Positions 17,920 through 25,344 of a stretch of DNA of 64,000 nucleotides are shown piece by piece; within the stretch, counting starts at the first letter, position 1; every line of letters begins with the position of its first letter. The DNA lies in assembly GCF_013823965.1 (NCBI RefSeq), contig NZ_PNNA01000108.1, positions 22,391 through 86,390 of the forward strand, written 5' to 3'. The notes beneath the pieces are model-generated. The model searched no databases. It worked only from the letters and a program-made list of their open reading frames with translations, and was not told where the DNA came from. Origin of the DNA: Flavobacterium sp. Its GTDB lineage: Bacteria; Bacteroidota; Bacteroidia; Flavobacteriales; Flavobacteriaceae. Made by a program: the position numbers and the translations under genes.

Positions 17920-18981
17920 TTAATTAAAATCGAAACGAATACCGAGTGAAATATTGTTTTGGTCTATCACATTATTTTCGAATAATGAATTCAAATCATA
18001 TTTCAAATACAAACTGGTTTCTTTGTAACCAAGGTATGTGCTCACGCCATAAATCAAATCATTGGCATTAAAATTCCCTTTGTTTTTTATGCTTATTTTA
18101 TCATCGTCAATGTTGTAATACATTTTTTGCTTCGATTTTATTCTAAAACCGCCGTAACCCCCAATTCCGAAACGAACTCCTTTGTGTGTCGAAAAACCGG
18201 AATTTCCGTCTTTTAATTTATTCCCAGAGAAATCAAACTCCAAATGCAATGGTGCAACCAGATATACATTTTTGAAACTGGAATTTTCTAATTCATAAGG
18301 AAAAATCTCCAAATTGGTTTGATTGTTCCCGTCAGCTACAAAATAACGGTTATCTGTCGGATGAATAGTATTGTACATCACTGAAAACCCATATTTTAAA
18401 TGCAATAAATTATCGTTTTTGAAAATTCTCGTGTTATAAGTTAATCCCCATTCGAAGAAACGAGATTGCCAATAATTAAAATCAGAGTTTGCAACCACAC
18501 CATCAGTCACCAAATTATTGGCTCCAAAAGCGAGGACAAATTGGGTGGTGGTTCTTTTTTCGCCTTTGGTTTTAAAAATATCTTTATCATAACCTATGTT
18601 AATCAAATTGATTTTAGTCGAATCGCTCTCTGCAATTTTTCCATCCACTTTTTTCTGAACTAAAATTTCAAGATTTTCTTGCTCTTTGGCAACTCTTGTC
18701 TCAATGTTGATTGCCCTGACTTTTGCCAATGCTTCCTTTTTACGTTCTGCTTCTTCTTTGCTTATTGTCCCGTTTGCCAATTCATCGTTTACGGCATCCA
18801 CTTCCTTTTTTAAAGCGGCTTTTTCCTCTTTAGTGATGTTTTCAATATTTGAAGCAATATTTTTGGCCTGTTTTTCAAAGGTTTGATTCGACTGTCCGTC
18901 TTTTAGGCTAGGGTCTTGCGCCAACATTTTGCTTGCAAAAAGGCATAGCAGTAGTACTAAGTAAATTGTAAAATTTCTCAT
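17920..18981 (-). CDS. Outer-membrane beta-barrel protein with N-terminal coiled coil
   Basis: A 353-residue exported protein. A signal peptide (MRNFTIYLVLLLCLFASKMLAQ) is followed by a strongly charged, Lys/Glu/Ala-rich coiled-coil stretch at about 28-120. The rest is rich in alternating aromatic residues and ends in LGIRFDFN, as in small Bacteroidota outer-membrane barrels. It is the third gene of the run starting with an ECF sigma factor, so its expression is probably tied to that factor. Specific function unknown. Confidence 0.75.
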   Translation of the reverse strand: MRNFTIYLVLLLCLFASKMLAQDPSLKDGQSNQTFEKQAKNIASNIENITKEEKAALKKEVDAVNDELANGTISKEEAERKKEALAKVRAINIETRVAKEQENLEILVQKKVDGKIAESDSTKINLINIGYDKDIFKTKGEKRTTTQFVLAFGANNLVTDGVVANSDFNYWQSRFFEWGLTYNTRIFKNDNLLHLKYGFSVMYNTIHPTDNRYFVADGNNQTNLEIFPYELENSSFKNVYLVAPLHLEFDFSGNKLKDGNSGFSTHKGVRFGIGGYGGFRIKSKQKMYYNIDDDKISIKNKGNFNANDLIYGVSTYLGYKETSLYLKYDLNSLFENNVIDQNNISLGIRFDFN

Positions 18982-19010
18982 AATGTAATATTTAAATGGT
19001 GATTAATGAT

Positions 19011-19709
19011 TTATTCTTGGTTGCGGTTGGCCAAAGCCACTTTTACGGTTTGGTAATTCTTGTTTACTTTATTAATTACTTTTTCTCGAAACGAAAGTTC
19101 TAATTCGCCATCCACTTGCGAAAGCAACGCATTGGGATTTACTCTTACGATAGCTCTTGAATTGCTTGATTTTGAAGCAGTTTGAGCAACAGCAAGCATT
19201 TCGTCAACTGAATTATTATTAGTGTTTAAAGAAGCAATTTGTTCAGTTTCTTGCATGGATTGGTTGTCCTTGTGCCTTGGTGTTAAACTGTCTGAATTTG
19301 AATTTTGGACAACTTGATTTTGATTTTTAATTAGCGATTTCATGGTTCGACGATTCTTTTTTACCGTATTCACTTCCGAGATTACTGCTAAACTTTCTTT
19401 TTGCGAATTTGAAGGAATTATTGACGGTGCTTCCTTTTGAATTGGCTCCACTTTTTGATTATTTTCAATTACCACTTCGTTCTCTTCAACAACAATATTT
19501 TTATCTACTTGACTAAAAAAAAAGGTTCCTAAAAATGCCAATCCAATAATGCTGGCAGCAACATAAAGCCAACTGTATCTTCGAATAGGCTTTTTCTCTT
19601 CGGCAACAGTCAGCATCGCATCAAGCCTGTCCCAAGCATTTTCACTGGGATTGATTTCGCGCTGGTTGAGTTTGTTTCTAAACTCGTTTTCTAATTTATT
19701 CTGTTCCAT
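19011..19709 (-). CDS. Probable membrane-anchored anti-sigma factor
   Basis: A 232-residue protein with a short cytoplasmic N-terminus (EFRNKLNQREINPSENAW then DRLDAML), one membrane helix at about 46-66 (LYVAASIIGLAFLGTFFF) and a long polar, Asn/Ser/Gln-rich periplasmic region. This is the layout of Bacteroidota anti-sigma-type proteins. Its start overlaps the end of the ECF sigma gene by 14 nt, which supports a regulatory pair. I see no canonical zinc-binding anti-sigma motif, so the role is inferred from context. Confidence 0.65.
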   Translation of the reverse strand: MEQNKLENEFRNKLNQREINPSENAWDRLDAMLTVAEEKKPIRRYSWLYVAASIIGLAFLGTFFFSQVDKNIVVEENEVVIENNQKVEPIQKEAPSIIPSNSQKESLAVISEVNTVKKNRRTMKSLIKNQNQVVQNSNSDSLTPRHKDNQSMQETEQIASLNTNNNSVDEMLAVAQTASKSSNSRAIVRVNPNALLSQVDGELELSFREKVINKVNKNYQTVKVALANRNQE

Positions 19710-20256
19710 TGCTGTAATTGTTTAGCTTTATTATTTGCTCTTTCAATAATTTTCTGGCGTGTGACAATTGCGATTTTGATGTCCCTTCGTTGATTCCCAA
19801 CATCTTGGCAATTTCCTGATGTTTATAACCTTCTATCGCGTACAAATTGAAAATCATTCTGTAACCATCCGGCAAATTGTCAATTAAAAATTGGATGTCT
19901 TCCACAGAAAACCGACTTTCGATATTATTGAAACTATCTTCCGAATAATTCTCGTCCTCAATAAAACTCACTTTCTTTTGAACCCTGATATGCGAAATAC
20001 ATTCGTTAACCATAATTCGTCTAATCCATCCTTCAAAGCTTCCGTGGTGCTGAAAATTTTTCAAATTAGTGAATACTTTCATAAAAGCCGTAATCATAGT
20101 ATCTTCGGCTTGATGAATATCCTTTATATACTGTCGGCAAACACTTAACATTTTCGAAGAAAACTGGGCATAAATCTTTTGTTGAGCGGATCGATTGTTC
20201 TCGATGGCCAAACGAATGATTTCATTTTCTTCTTGATTTAAGTAAAGTACCTTCAA
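19696..20256 (-). CDS. ECF-type RNA polymerase sigma factor
   Basis: A 186-residue extracytoplasmic-function sigma factor. Region 2 spans about 20-90 (YAQFSSKMLSVCRQYI through FEGWIRRIMVNECISHIR) and region 4 about 120-175 (LPDGYRMIFNLYAIEG followed by HQEIAKMLGINEGTSKSQL). The start appears to be TTG at 20256 (product MKVLYLNQEEN...); the next in-frame ATG is 33 codons in and would delete part of region 2. First gene of a three-gene run with the likely anti-sigma factor and an outer-membrane protein. Confidence 0.9.
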   Translation of the reverse strand: MKVLYLNQEENEIIRLAIENNRSAQQKIYAQFSSKMLSVCRQYIKDIHQAEDTMITAFMKVFTNLKNFQHHGSFEGWIRRIMVNECISHIRVQKKVSFIEDENYSEDSFNNIESRFSVEDIQFLIDNLPDGYRMIFNLYAIEGYKHQEIAKMLGINEGTSKSQLSHARKLLKEQIIKLNNYSNGTE

Positions 20257-20330
20257 TTTTGTTTTATAAAGTGTTTCTATAAGTAAGACGCATCTGCTTG
20301 CAAAAAGGTTGCATCGGCAATACCATTTTT

Positions 20331-20369
20331 AAGCTAAAAAAATAAAAACCTCAATGAAATTAAGGTTTT
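20331..20369 (-). terminator. Rho-independent terminator after polyprenyl diphosphate synthase
   Basis: On the minus strand AAAACCT pairs with AGGTTTT around an 11-nt loop, followed by a T-rich tail. It lies about 28 nt beyond the stop of the prenyltransferase gene. Confidence 0.7.
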
Positions 20370-20396
20370 AGAAGATATATTTTTATTTGAAAAAAA

Positions 20397-21374
20397 TTAT
20401 TTTTTTCTTTCGATAACGTAATTCACCATCAAAATCAGGGCATCTTTAAACGCAGATTGGGGATAATTATCTAAAAGCTGGAGCGCTTCTTGCTGGAATT
20501 GCGCCATTTTTTGTTCAGCATACAACAACCCATTATGGTCTTTCACGAAAGTAATCACTTCTTTCACCCGTTTCTTGTCTTTGTTGTGGTTTTTTATGGA
20601 ATTGATGAGCCAGGATTTCTCTTTGGAAGTACAATTATTCAAAACGTGAATCAACGGCAAAGTCATTTTTTGCTCCTTGATGTCAATTCCGGTGGGTTTT
20701 CCAATGGCATCATCCGTATAATCAAATAAATCGTCCTTGATTTGAAAAGCCATCCCGATGAGTTCACCAAATTTTCGCATATTCTCTACCTGAATTTCAT
20801 CTTCAAGAACCGATTTTGCGCCTAATGCGCAGCAAGCTGCAATTAATGTGGCGGTTTTTTTTCGAATGATTTCATAATAAACTTCTTCGGTAATGTCGAG
20901 TCTTCTGGCCTTTTCGATTTGCAACAATTCGCCTTCGCTCATTTCACGAACGGCAACTGAAATAATTCTCAACAAATCAAAATCACCGTTATCAATTGAC
21001 AACAACAACCCTTTAGACAATAAATAATCGCCAACGAGAACCGCAATTTTGTTTTTCCAAAGTGCATTGATGGAGAAAAAACCTCTTCTACGATTGCTGT
21101 CGTCAACAACATCATCGTGCACCAAAGTTGCGGTGTGAATCAGTTCGATGACACAAGCGCCACGATACGTTCTTTCGTTTACCATTCCCGCCGAAACCAT
21201 TTTTGCGGTCAAGAAAACAAACATTGGACGCATTTGTTTTCCCTTTCGATTCACGATATAATAAGTGATTCTGTTGAGCAAAGCCACTTTTGAAGTCATC
21301 GATTCATAGAACTTTTTTTCGAAAAGTTCCATTTCGTTAAAAATAGGCTGCTTTATTTGCGAAGTGATATTCAT
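20397..21374 (-). CDS. Trans polyprenyl diphosphate synthase
   Basis: A 325-residue all-helical prenyltransferase that extends farnesyl or geranylgeranyl diphosphate with isopentenyl units, probably for the menaquinone side chain. The first aspartate-rich motif is VHDDVVDDSNRRRG (about 92-105) and the second is QIKDDLFDYTDD (about 218-229). Chain length cannot be read safely. The start ATG is only 7 nt from a -7 promoter box, suggesting a nearly leaderless mRNA. It resembles octaprenyl diphosphate synthase IspB in length and motifs. Confidence 0.9.
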   Translation of the reverse strand: MNITSQIKQPIFNEMELFEKKFYESMTSKVALLNRITYYIVNRKGKQMRPMFVFLTAKMVSAGMVNERTYRGACVIELIHTATLVHDDVVDDSNRRRGFFSINALWKNKIAVLVGDYLLSKGLLLSIDNGDFDLLRIISVAVREMSEGELLQIEKARRLDITEEVYYEIIRKKTATLIAACCALGAKSVLEDEIQVENMRKFGELIGMAFQIKDDLFDYTDDAIGKPTGIDIKEQKMTLPLIHVLNNCTSKEKSWLINSIKNHNKDKKRVKEVITFVKDHNGLLYAEQKMAQFQQEALQLLDNYPQSAFKDALILMVNYVIERKK

Positions 21375-21381
21375 AAGAGTT

Positions 21382-21414
21382 CAAATATACTATTTTCGAA
21401 TAAAAAAACAGCAA
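21382..21414 (-). promoter_or_regulatory. Promoter of the polyprenyl diphosphate synthase gene
   Basis: On the minus strand TTG (21414-21412), a 22-bp spacer and TATATTTG (21389-21382) match the consensus. Only 7 nt separate the box from the ATG, so transcription should begin at or a few nt before the start codon. Confidence 0.6.
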
Positions 21415-21428
21415 CTATATATTTAATT

Positions 21429-22469
21429 TTATGCTTCTTTATTGGCTAATTGGCCACAAGCAGCATCGATGTCTTTTCCGCGGCTTCTTCGCACTTTTAC
21501 CACTATTCCAATAGCTTCGAGTGCTTTGATGTAGGCATTGATAGACTCTTCCGAAGCTTGCTGGAATTCGCCGTCATCGATGGGATTGTATTCGATTAAA
21601 TTGACTTTGCAGGGAACATATTTACAGAATTTGACCAAGGCATCAACCGAAGCCTTGTTGTCGTTGATTCCTTTCCAAACCACATATTCATAGGAAATCT
21701 TGCTTTTGGTTTTTCGATACCAATATTCCAAAGCTTCCCTTAAATCGGCCAATGGAAAACTGGCACTGAAAGGCATAATCTTGGAACGAATTTCATCTAT
21801 GGCGGAATGGAGGGAAACAGCCAATTTGAATTTCACTTCGTCGTCGGCCATTTTCTTGATCATTTTTGGAACACCCGAAGTGGAAACCGTGATGCGCTTA
21901 GGCGACATTCCCAGACCTTCGTTGGAAGTAATCATTTCGATGGCTTTCATCACGTTATTGTAATTCATCAACGGTTCGCCCATCCCCATAAAAACAATAT
22001 TCGACAAGGGATGATTGTAATACAAGCGGCTTTCTTTATCGATGGCAATTACCTGGTCGTAAATTTCGGCTGGCTCCAAATTTCGCATTCTTTTCAATCG
22101 TGCCGTGGCGCAAAAATTGCAATCCAAACTACAACCCACTTGACTCGAAACACAAGCCGTTGTTCGAGTATTGGTTGGAATCAGGACACTCTCGACCACC
22201 AAACCATCGTGCAAACGAACCGCATTTTTCACCGTTCCATCTTCACTTCGCTGCATCGTATCAACCTTGACGTGGTTGATGACAAAATTGTTTTCGAGCA
22301 TCGTCCGGGTCGTTTTGGCCAGATTGGTCATGTCGTCAAAACTGTGTGCGCCCTTGCTCCACAACCATTCATACACTTGGTTTCCGCGAAAGGATTTATC
22401 GCCATTGGCAACAAAAAAATCACGCAATTGCTCTTTAGATAAAGCTCTAATGTCTTGTTTTTCCATCAT
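21429..22469 (-). CDS. rlmN: Dual-specificity 23S rRNA/tRNA adenine C2-methyltransferase RlmN
   Basis: A 346-residue radical-SAM enzyme methylating A2503 of 23S rRNA and A37 of some tRNAs. The iron-sulfur motif is C113-x3-C117-x2-C120 (GCSLDCNFC), and the C-terminal catalytic cysteine is in DAACGQLANKEA. The gene starts ATGATG; a -7 box ends only 4 nt before the first ATG, so the second ATG (22466) may be the real start of a leaderless message. Upstream and divergent is a toxin-antitoxin pair. Confidence 0.95.
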   Translation of the reverse strand: MMEKQDIRALSKEQLRDFFVANGDKSFRGNQVYEWLWSKGAHSFDDMTNLAKTTRTMLENNFVINHVKVDTMQRSEDGTVKNAVRLHDGLVVESVLIPTNTRTTACVSSQVGCSLDCNFCATARLKRMRNLEPAEIYDQVIAIDKESRLYYNHPLSNIVFMGMGEPLMNYNNVMKAIEMITSNEGLGMSPKRITVSTSGVPKMIKKMADDEVKFKLAVSLHSAIDEIRSKIMPFSASFPLADLREALEYWYRKTKSKISYEYVVWKGINDNKASVDALVKFCKYVPCKVNLIEYNPIDDGEFQQASEESINAYIKALEAIGIVVKVRRSRGKDIDAACGQLANKEA

Positions 22470-22473
22470 CCTG

Positions 22474-22481
22474 CAAAGTTA
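22474..22481 (-). promoter_or_regulatory. -7 promoter box for rlmN
   Basis: TAACTTTG on the minus strand ends 4 nt before the first ATG of rlmN. The closeness implies a leaderless or nearly leaderless transcript. Confidence 0.5.
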
Positions 22482-22532
22482 ATGACTATTTTGAATTATA
22501 CTGAATTTTTATAAGCGTCAAATTATATTTTG

Positions 22533-22540
22533 TAACTTTG
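22533..22540 (+). promoter_or_regulatory. -7 promoter box for the first toxin-antitoxin pair
   Basis: TAACTTTG lies 20 nt before the antitoxin-like ATG. No clear -33 TTG is present. Confidence 0.45.
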
Positions 22541-22560
22541 TTTTTTCAAAACAGTCTGTT

Positions 22561-22827
22561 ATGGGAGTTCCAGAATTAAAACAAAAAATCCAGATGCAAA
22601 TCGAAAATGCGGACGAACGTTTATTGCGTATCGTAGCCTCGGTTTTTGACAATTATTTGAATGAAGATTTGACCAACGACGCTTCATTTCAATCGATGAC
22701 ATTGTTGGAAAAAAAAGCGATAGACGAAGCACTCATCCAAGTCGCCAACGAGCAAACCGTTTCGCATGATGCAGTAATGGAAGAAACCCAAAAAAGGTAT
22801 CCAAAATATTTCAAAAATGAAAATTAG
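22561..22827 (+). CDS. Antitoxin-like small protein
   Basis: An 88-residue acidic, helical protein. The N-terminal ELKQKIQMQIENADERLLRI and the C-terminal ending KRYPKYFKNEN resemble addiction-module components of Bacteroidota that precede RelE/ParE toxins. Its last 11 nt overlap the downstream toxin-like gene, as is usual for type II systems. Called mainly on gene pairing; no DNA-binding fold is obvious. Confidence 0.65.
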   Translation: MGVPELKQKIQMQIENADERLLRIVASVFDNYLNEDLTNDASFQSMTLLEKKAIDEALIQVANEQTVSHDAVMEETQKRYPKYFKNEN

Positions 22828-23107
22828 TTGGACTCTGTTGTCCAAGAATGACTATTGGAAAAATATTGAATATTTGGAACACTATTGGTCTGAAAAAGAA
22901 GTTTTGCACTTCATTGAAAAAGTAGATTTTTTCCTAAATTTATTATCCAATGGAAATGTGATTTTTGCCCAATCTGATTACAAAAATGTTTTCAAAATGG
23001 TAATCATCAAGCAAATCACCCTCTACTATTCCATTGAAAACGAAACGATTTACTTATTGCGTTTTTGGAACAACCATCAAAATTTGAGTAATTTTAAATT
23101 AAAATAA
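22817..23107 (+). CDS. RelE/ParE-like toxin
   Basis: A 96-residue basic protein with the ParE/RelE outline: ISWTLLSKNDYWKNIEYLEHYW (helical hairpin), a central strand with NVFKMVIIKQITLYYSIE, and a terminal IYLLRFWNNHQN. That last element matches the final strand seen in plasmid-stabilisation toxins. It overlaps the antitoxin-like gene by 11 nt and its stop shares one base with the next ATG, so three genes may be translated together. Whether it acts as mRNase or gyrase poison is unknown. Confidence 0.72.
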   Translation: MKISWTLLSKNDYWKNIEYLEHYWSEKEVLHFIEKVDFFLNLLSNGNVIFAQSDYKNVFKMVIIKQITLYYSIENETIYLLRFWNNHQNLSNFKLK

Positions 23108-23748
23108 TGCACTTCATTTCCCAAGAATTAGAAAATTATATTGAACAACATTCCGAAAAAGAGCCTGAATTATTGGCGGCTTTAAACAAAGAAACCTATC
23201 AGAAAGTTTTGTTGCCACGAATGCTGAGCGGTCATTTTCAAGGACGTGTTTTGAGTATGTTGTCCAAATTGATTCGTCCGGTGAATATATTGGAAATTGG
23301 AACTTATACAGGCTATTCGGCTTTGTGTTTGTGCGAAGGAATGCAGGAAAACGGAACATTGCACACCATTGACATCAAGGAAGAATTAGTCGATTTTCAG
23401 CGCAAACATTTTGACAAATCACCTTGGGGAAATCAAATCGTGCAACACCTTGGCGAAGCAATTGATATTATCCCAACGTTGGAACTAAAATTTGACTTGG
23501 TTTTTATTGATGCAGACAAGGAAAATTACATCAATTATTTTGAATTGATAGTACCCAAAATGAACAAAGGCGGCATCATTCTTTCGGATAATGTGTTGTG
23601 GAGCGGAAAAGTTCTCGAACCCTTGAATCCAAAAGATGTCAGTACCAAAATACTGTTGGAATACAATCTTTTGTTGAAAAACGACCCGAGAGTGGAAACG
23701 GTTTTGTTGCCCATTCGCGACGGCTTAACGGTTAGTCGGGTTTTGTAA
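23107..23748 (+). CDS. SAM-dependent O-methyltransferase
   Basis: A 213-residue class I methyltransferase of the catechol/caffeoyl-CoA O-methyltransferase type. Motif I is ILEIGTYTGYSALCL (about 59-73), followed by LHTIDIKEE, and the metal/substrate region is FDLVFIDADKENYINYF, with SDNVLWSGKV downstream. Its ATG overlaps the toxin stop by one base. The methyl acceptor is unknown. Confidence 0.88.
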   Translation: MHFISQELENYIEQHSEKEPELLAALNKETYQKVLLPRMLSGHFQGRVLSMLSKLIRPVNILEIGTYTGYSALCLCEGMQENGTLHTIDIKEELVDFQRKHFDKSPWGNQIVQHLGEAIDIIPTLELKFDLVFIDADKENYINYFELIVPKMNKGGIILSDNVLWSGKVLEPLNPKDVSTKILLEYNLLLKNDPRVETVLLPIRDGLTVSRVL

Positions 23749-23756
23749 TATAAAAA

Positions 23757-24254
23757 CTATTTTAAAAATTTTCCGTTTTCATATTTACATTCCGTTTTTA
23801 TACCATTTTTATTTACACTAAATTCAATACCATTTTTTTTGTTTTTCATAAATTCACATCTATAAACAAGTATTCCATTTTCATAATCCTCATCTAGTAT
23901 TTTTTCATCATTGCTATTAAAGCTCTTTACACATTTATAATCCCTATCCAAACCATAAGATATTTCCTTTAATGGTTTGTTCCATTTTTTATTCTTGTAA
24001 AATATTTCTCTAGCTATTTGATTTTCTCGTGTATTAAAATAAACAGTCTGTTTAACTAAAACTCCTTTTTCAAATTCAACTTCATATTTTAAATGATTGT
24101 TATTTCTGTTTTTTTGAGCAATCCCGGTAAACAATTCACCATCAAAAGATTTATAAGTAAGACCATCTATAGTATAAATTTCATCTACACGTAGTTTCTC
24201 TTGAGAATAAGAATTAATAAAAAAAATAAGAATCAATACATTTAATATCCTCAT
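23757..24254 (-). CDS. Secreted MORN/YwqK-like repeat protein
   Basis: A 165-residue exported protein with a short signal peptide (MRILNVLILIFFINSYSQ). The mature part has repeated short beta units of the form Y-[EK]-N-G-x-L (EFEKGVLVKQT, DEDYENGILVYRC, CKYENGKFLK), as in MORN/YwqK-type proteins. The codon usage looks more AT-rich than in the neighbours. Function unknown. Confidence 0.6.
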   Translation of the reverse strand: MRILNVLILIFFINSYSQEKLRVDEIYTIDGLTYKSFDGELFTGIAQKNRNNNHLKYEVEFEKGVLVKQTVYFNTRENQIAREIFYKNKKWNKPLKEISYGLDRDYKCVKSFNSNDEKILDEDYENGILVYRCEFMKNKKNGIEFSVNKNGIKTECKYENGKFLK

Positions 24255-24295
24255 AAAATTATTTTAATAAATTACCAAAATATTCCCACAACTCA

Positions 24296-24868
24296 TTAAT
24301 TGGATACATCTGTAAAATTTCTCTTTTGGACGATTTGATAGAACTTGAACATCAAAAAACCCAAAATTGCACCACACAAATATCCGGAAAGAATATCCAA
24401 AGGATAATGCAATCCCAAGTAAATTCGGCTGTAGGCGAAGATTAACGGCCACAAAAACAGCAGCCAAAAGTAGTTGAAATGCTTCTTGAAAATTAGGTAT
24501 AAAAATGTGGCAACCGCCATTGAACTTGTGGCGTGACCCGAGAAAAAACTAAAGGAATTCCTGGATTGCACAATTCGTATAAAGGATTTTATTTCTGGAT
24601 TGTTGCAAGGACGCAACCTTTGGACTCCGTTTTTGAATAAATTAGCGGTTTGATCCGTGATAACGAGCAAAATCGCCACGAATAAAAGTAAATACAAGGT
24701 TTGTTTTGTCCCTAATTTCTTGTAAATAAGGTAAATTAACAACATGAAAAGCGGAATCCAACTGTATTGTTTGGTAACCATTAACCAAAATCCGTCGTAA
24801 GTCTCCGAACCCAAACCATTCAAGAAAACAAATAATTCTACATCTAGAGACCGTATTTTTTCCAGCAT
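24296..24868 (-). CDS. PAP2-family membrane phosphatase
   Basis: A 190-residue integral membrane phosphatase of the phosphatidic acid phosphatase type 2 family. The three active-site motifs are present in order: KNGVQRLRP, FFSGHATSSMA and SRIYLGLHYPLDILSG. Several hydrophobic helices surround them. Probable substrates are lipid phosphates such as undecaprenyl pyrophosphate, though this is not settled by sequence. Its ATG overlaps the tatA stop (TAATG), so the two are coupled. Confidence 0.9.
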   Translation of the reverse strand: MLEKIRSLDVELFVFLNGLGSETYDGFWLMVTKQYSWIPLFMLLIYLIYKKLGTKQTLYLLLFVAILLVITDQTANLFKNGVQRLRPCNNPEIKSFIRIVQSRNSFSFFSGHATSSMAVATFLYLIFKKHFNYFWLLFLWPLIFAYSRIYLGLHYPLDILSGYLCGAILGFLMFKFYQIVQKRNFTDVSN

Positions 24869-25269
24869 TATTTTTTGCGTTTTATTGGACCAATACTATC
24901 TTCTATTTCTTCGTTTAGTTTATCGGCTTGAGAAGTTGCATCATCTAACACGCTGCTTTGGACTTTGCTGATTTCAGTTGAAAAAGAATCCGAAATTCCT
25001 TTTAATGGATTTGTGTCACCCAGTAAATTTGCCTTGGCACTATTGATTTCGGAAGTAATATTATTGGTTAAGTCATTCAACATTTTTTGATCGAAACCAT
25101 TGTCTTCTGCACCTTTTTGAATTTCGTTTTTTATGTCGTTTGTGGCATTTTTTAATTGTGCCATCGCTTTTCCCATAGTTCGAGCCATTTCCGGCACTTT
25201 ATCAGAACCAAAAAGCATTAGAACAATAAACATTATGAAAATTAATTCACCTCCACCTATTCCAAACAT
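24868..25269 (-). CDS. tatA: Twin-arginine translocase subunit TatA/TatB-like
   Basis: A 133-residue Sec-independent translocase component. It has the typical N-terminal helix MFGIGGGELIFIMFIVLMLF, the hinge GSDKVPEMART and an amphipathic helix (MGKAMAQLKNATNDIKNEI). The C-terminal half is long, polar and charged, ending in KRKK, longer than a minimal TatA. It could serve as TatA or TatB; tatC is not in the window. Confidence 0.88.
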   Translation of the reverse strand: MFGIGGGELIFIMFIVLMLFGSDKVPEMARTMGKAMAQLKNATNDIKNEIQKGAEDNGFDQKMLNDLTNNITSEINSAKANLLGDTNPLKGISDSFSTEISKVQSSVLDDATSQADKLNEEIEDSIGPIKRKK

Positions 25270-25290
25270 AATTTATATTTTTTTAAGTTG

Positions 25291-25298
25291 CAAAGTTA
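25291..25298 (-). promoter_or_regulatory. -7 promoter box for tatA
   Basis: On the minus strand TAACTTTG, with a TTG 16 bp upstream (25317-25315), lies 21 nt before the tatA ATG. Confidence 0.5.
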
Positions 25299-25344
25299 CA
25301 AACTTGCCATATTACAAGATGTATTAATTTATAATTAATTAACA

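Noticed and set aside
21807..22442. Long open frame on the plus strand (about 210 codons) inside rlmN
   Set aside because: It is antisense to a clear rlmN, and its translation has no recognisable pattern.
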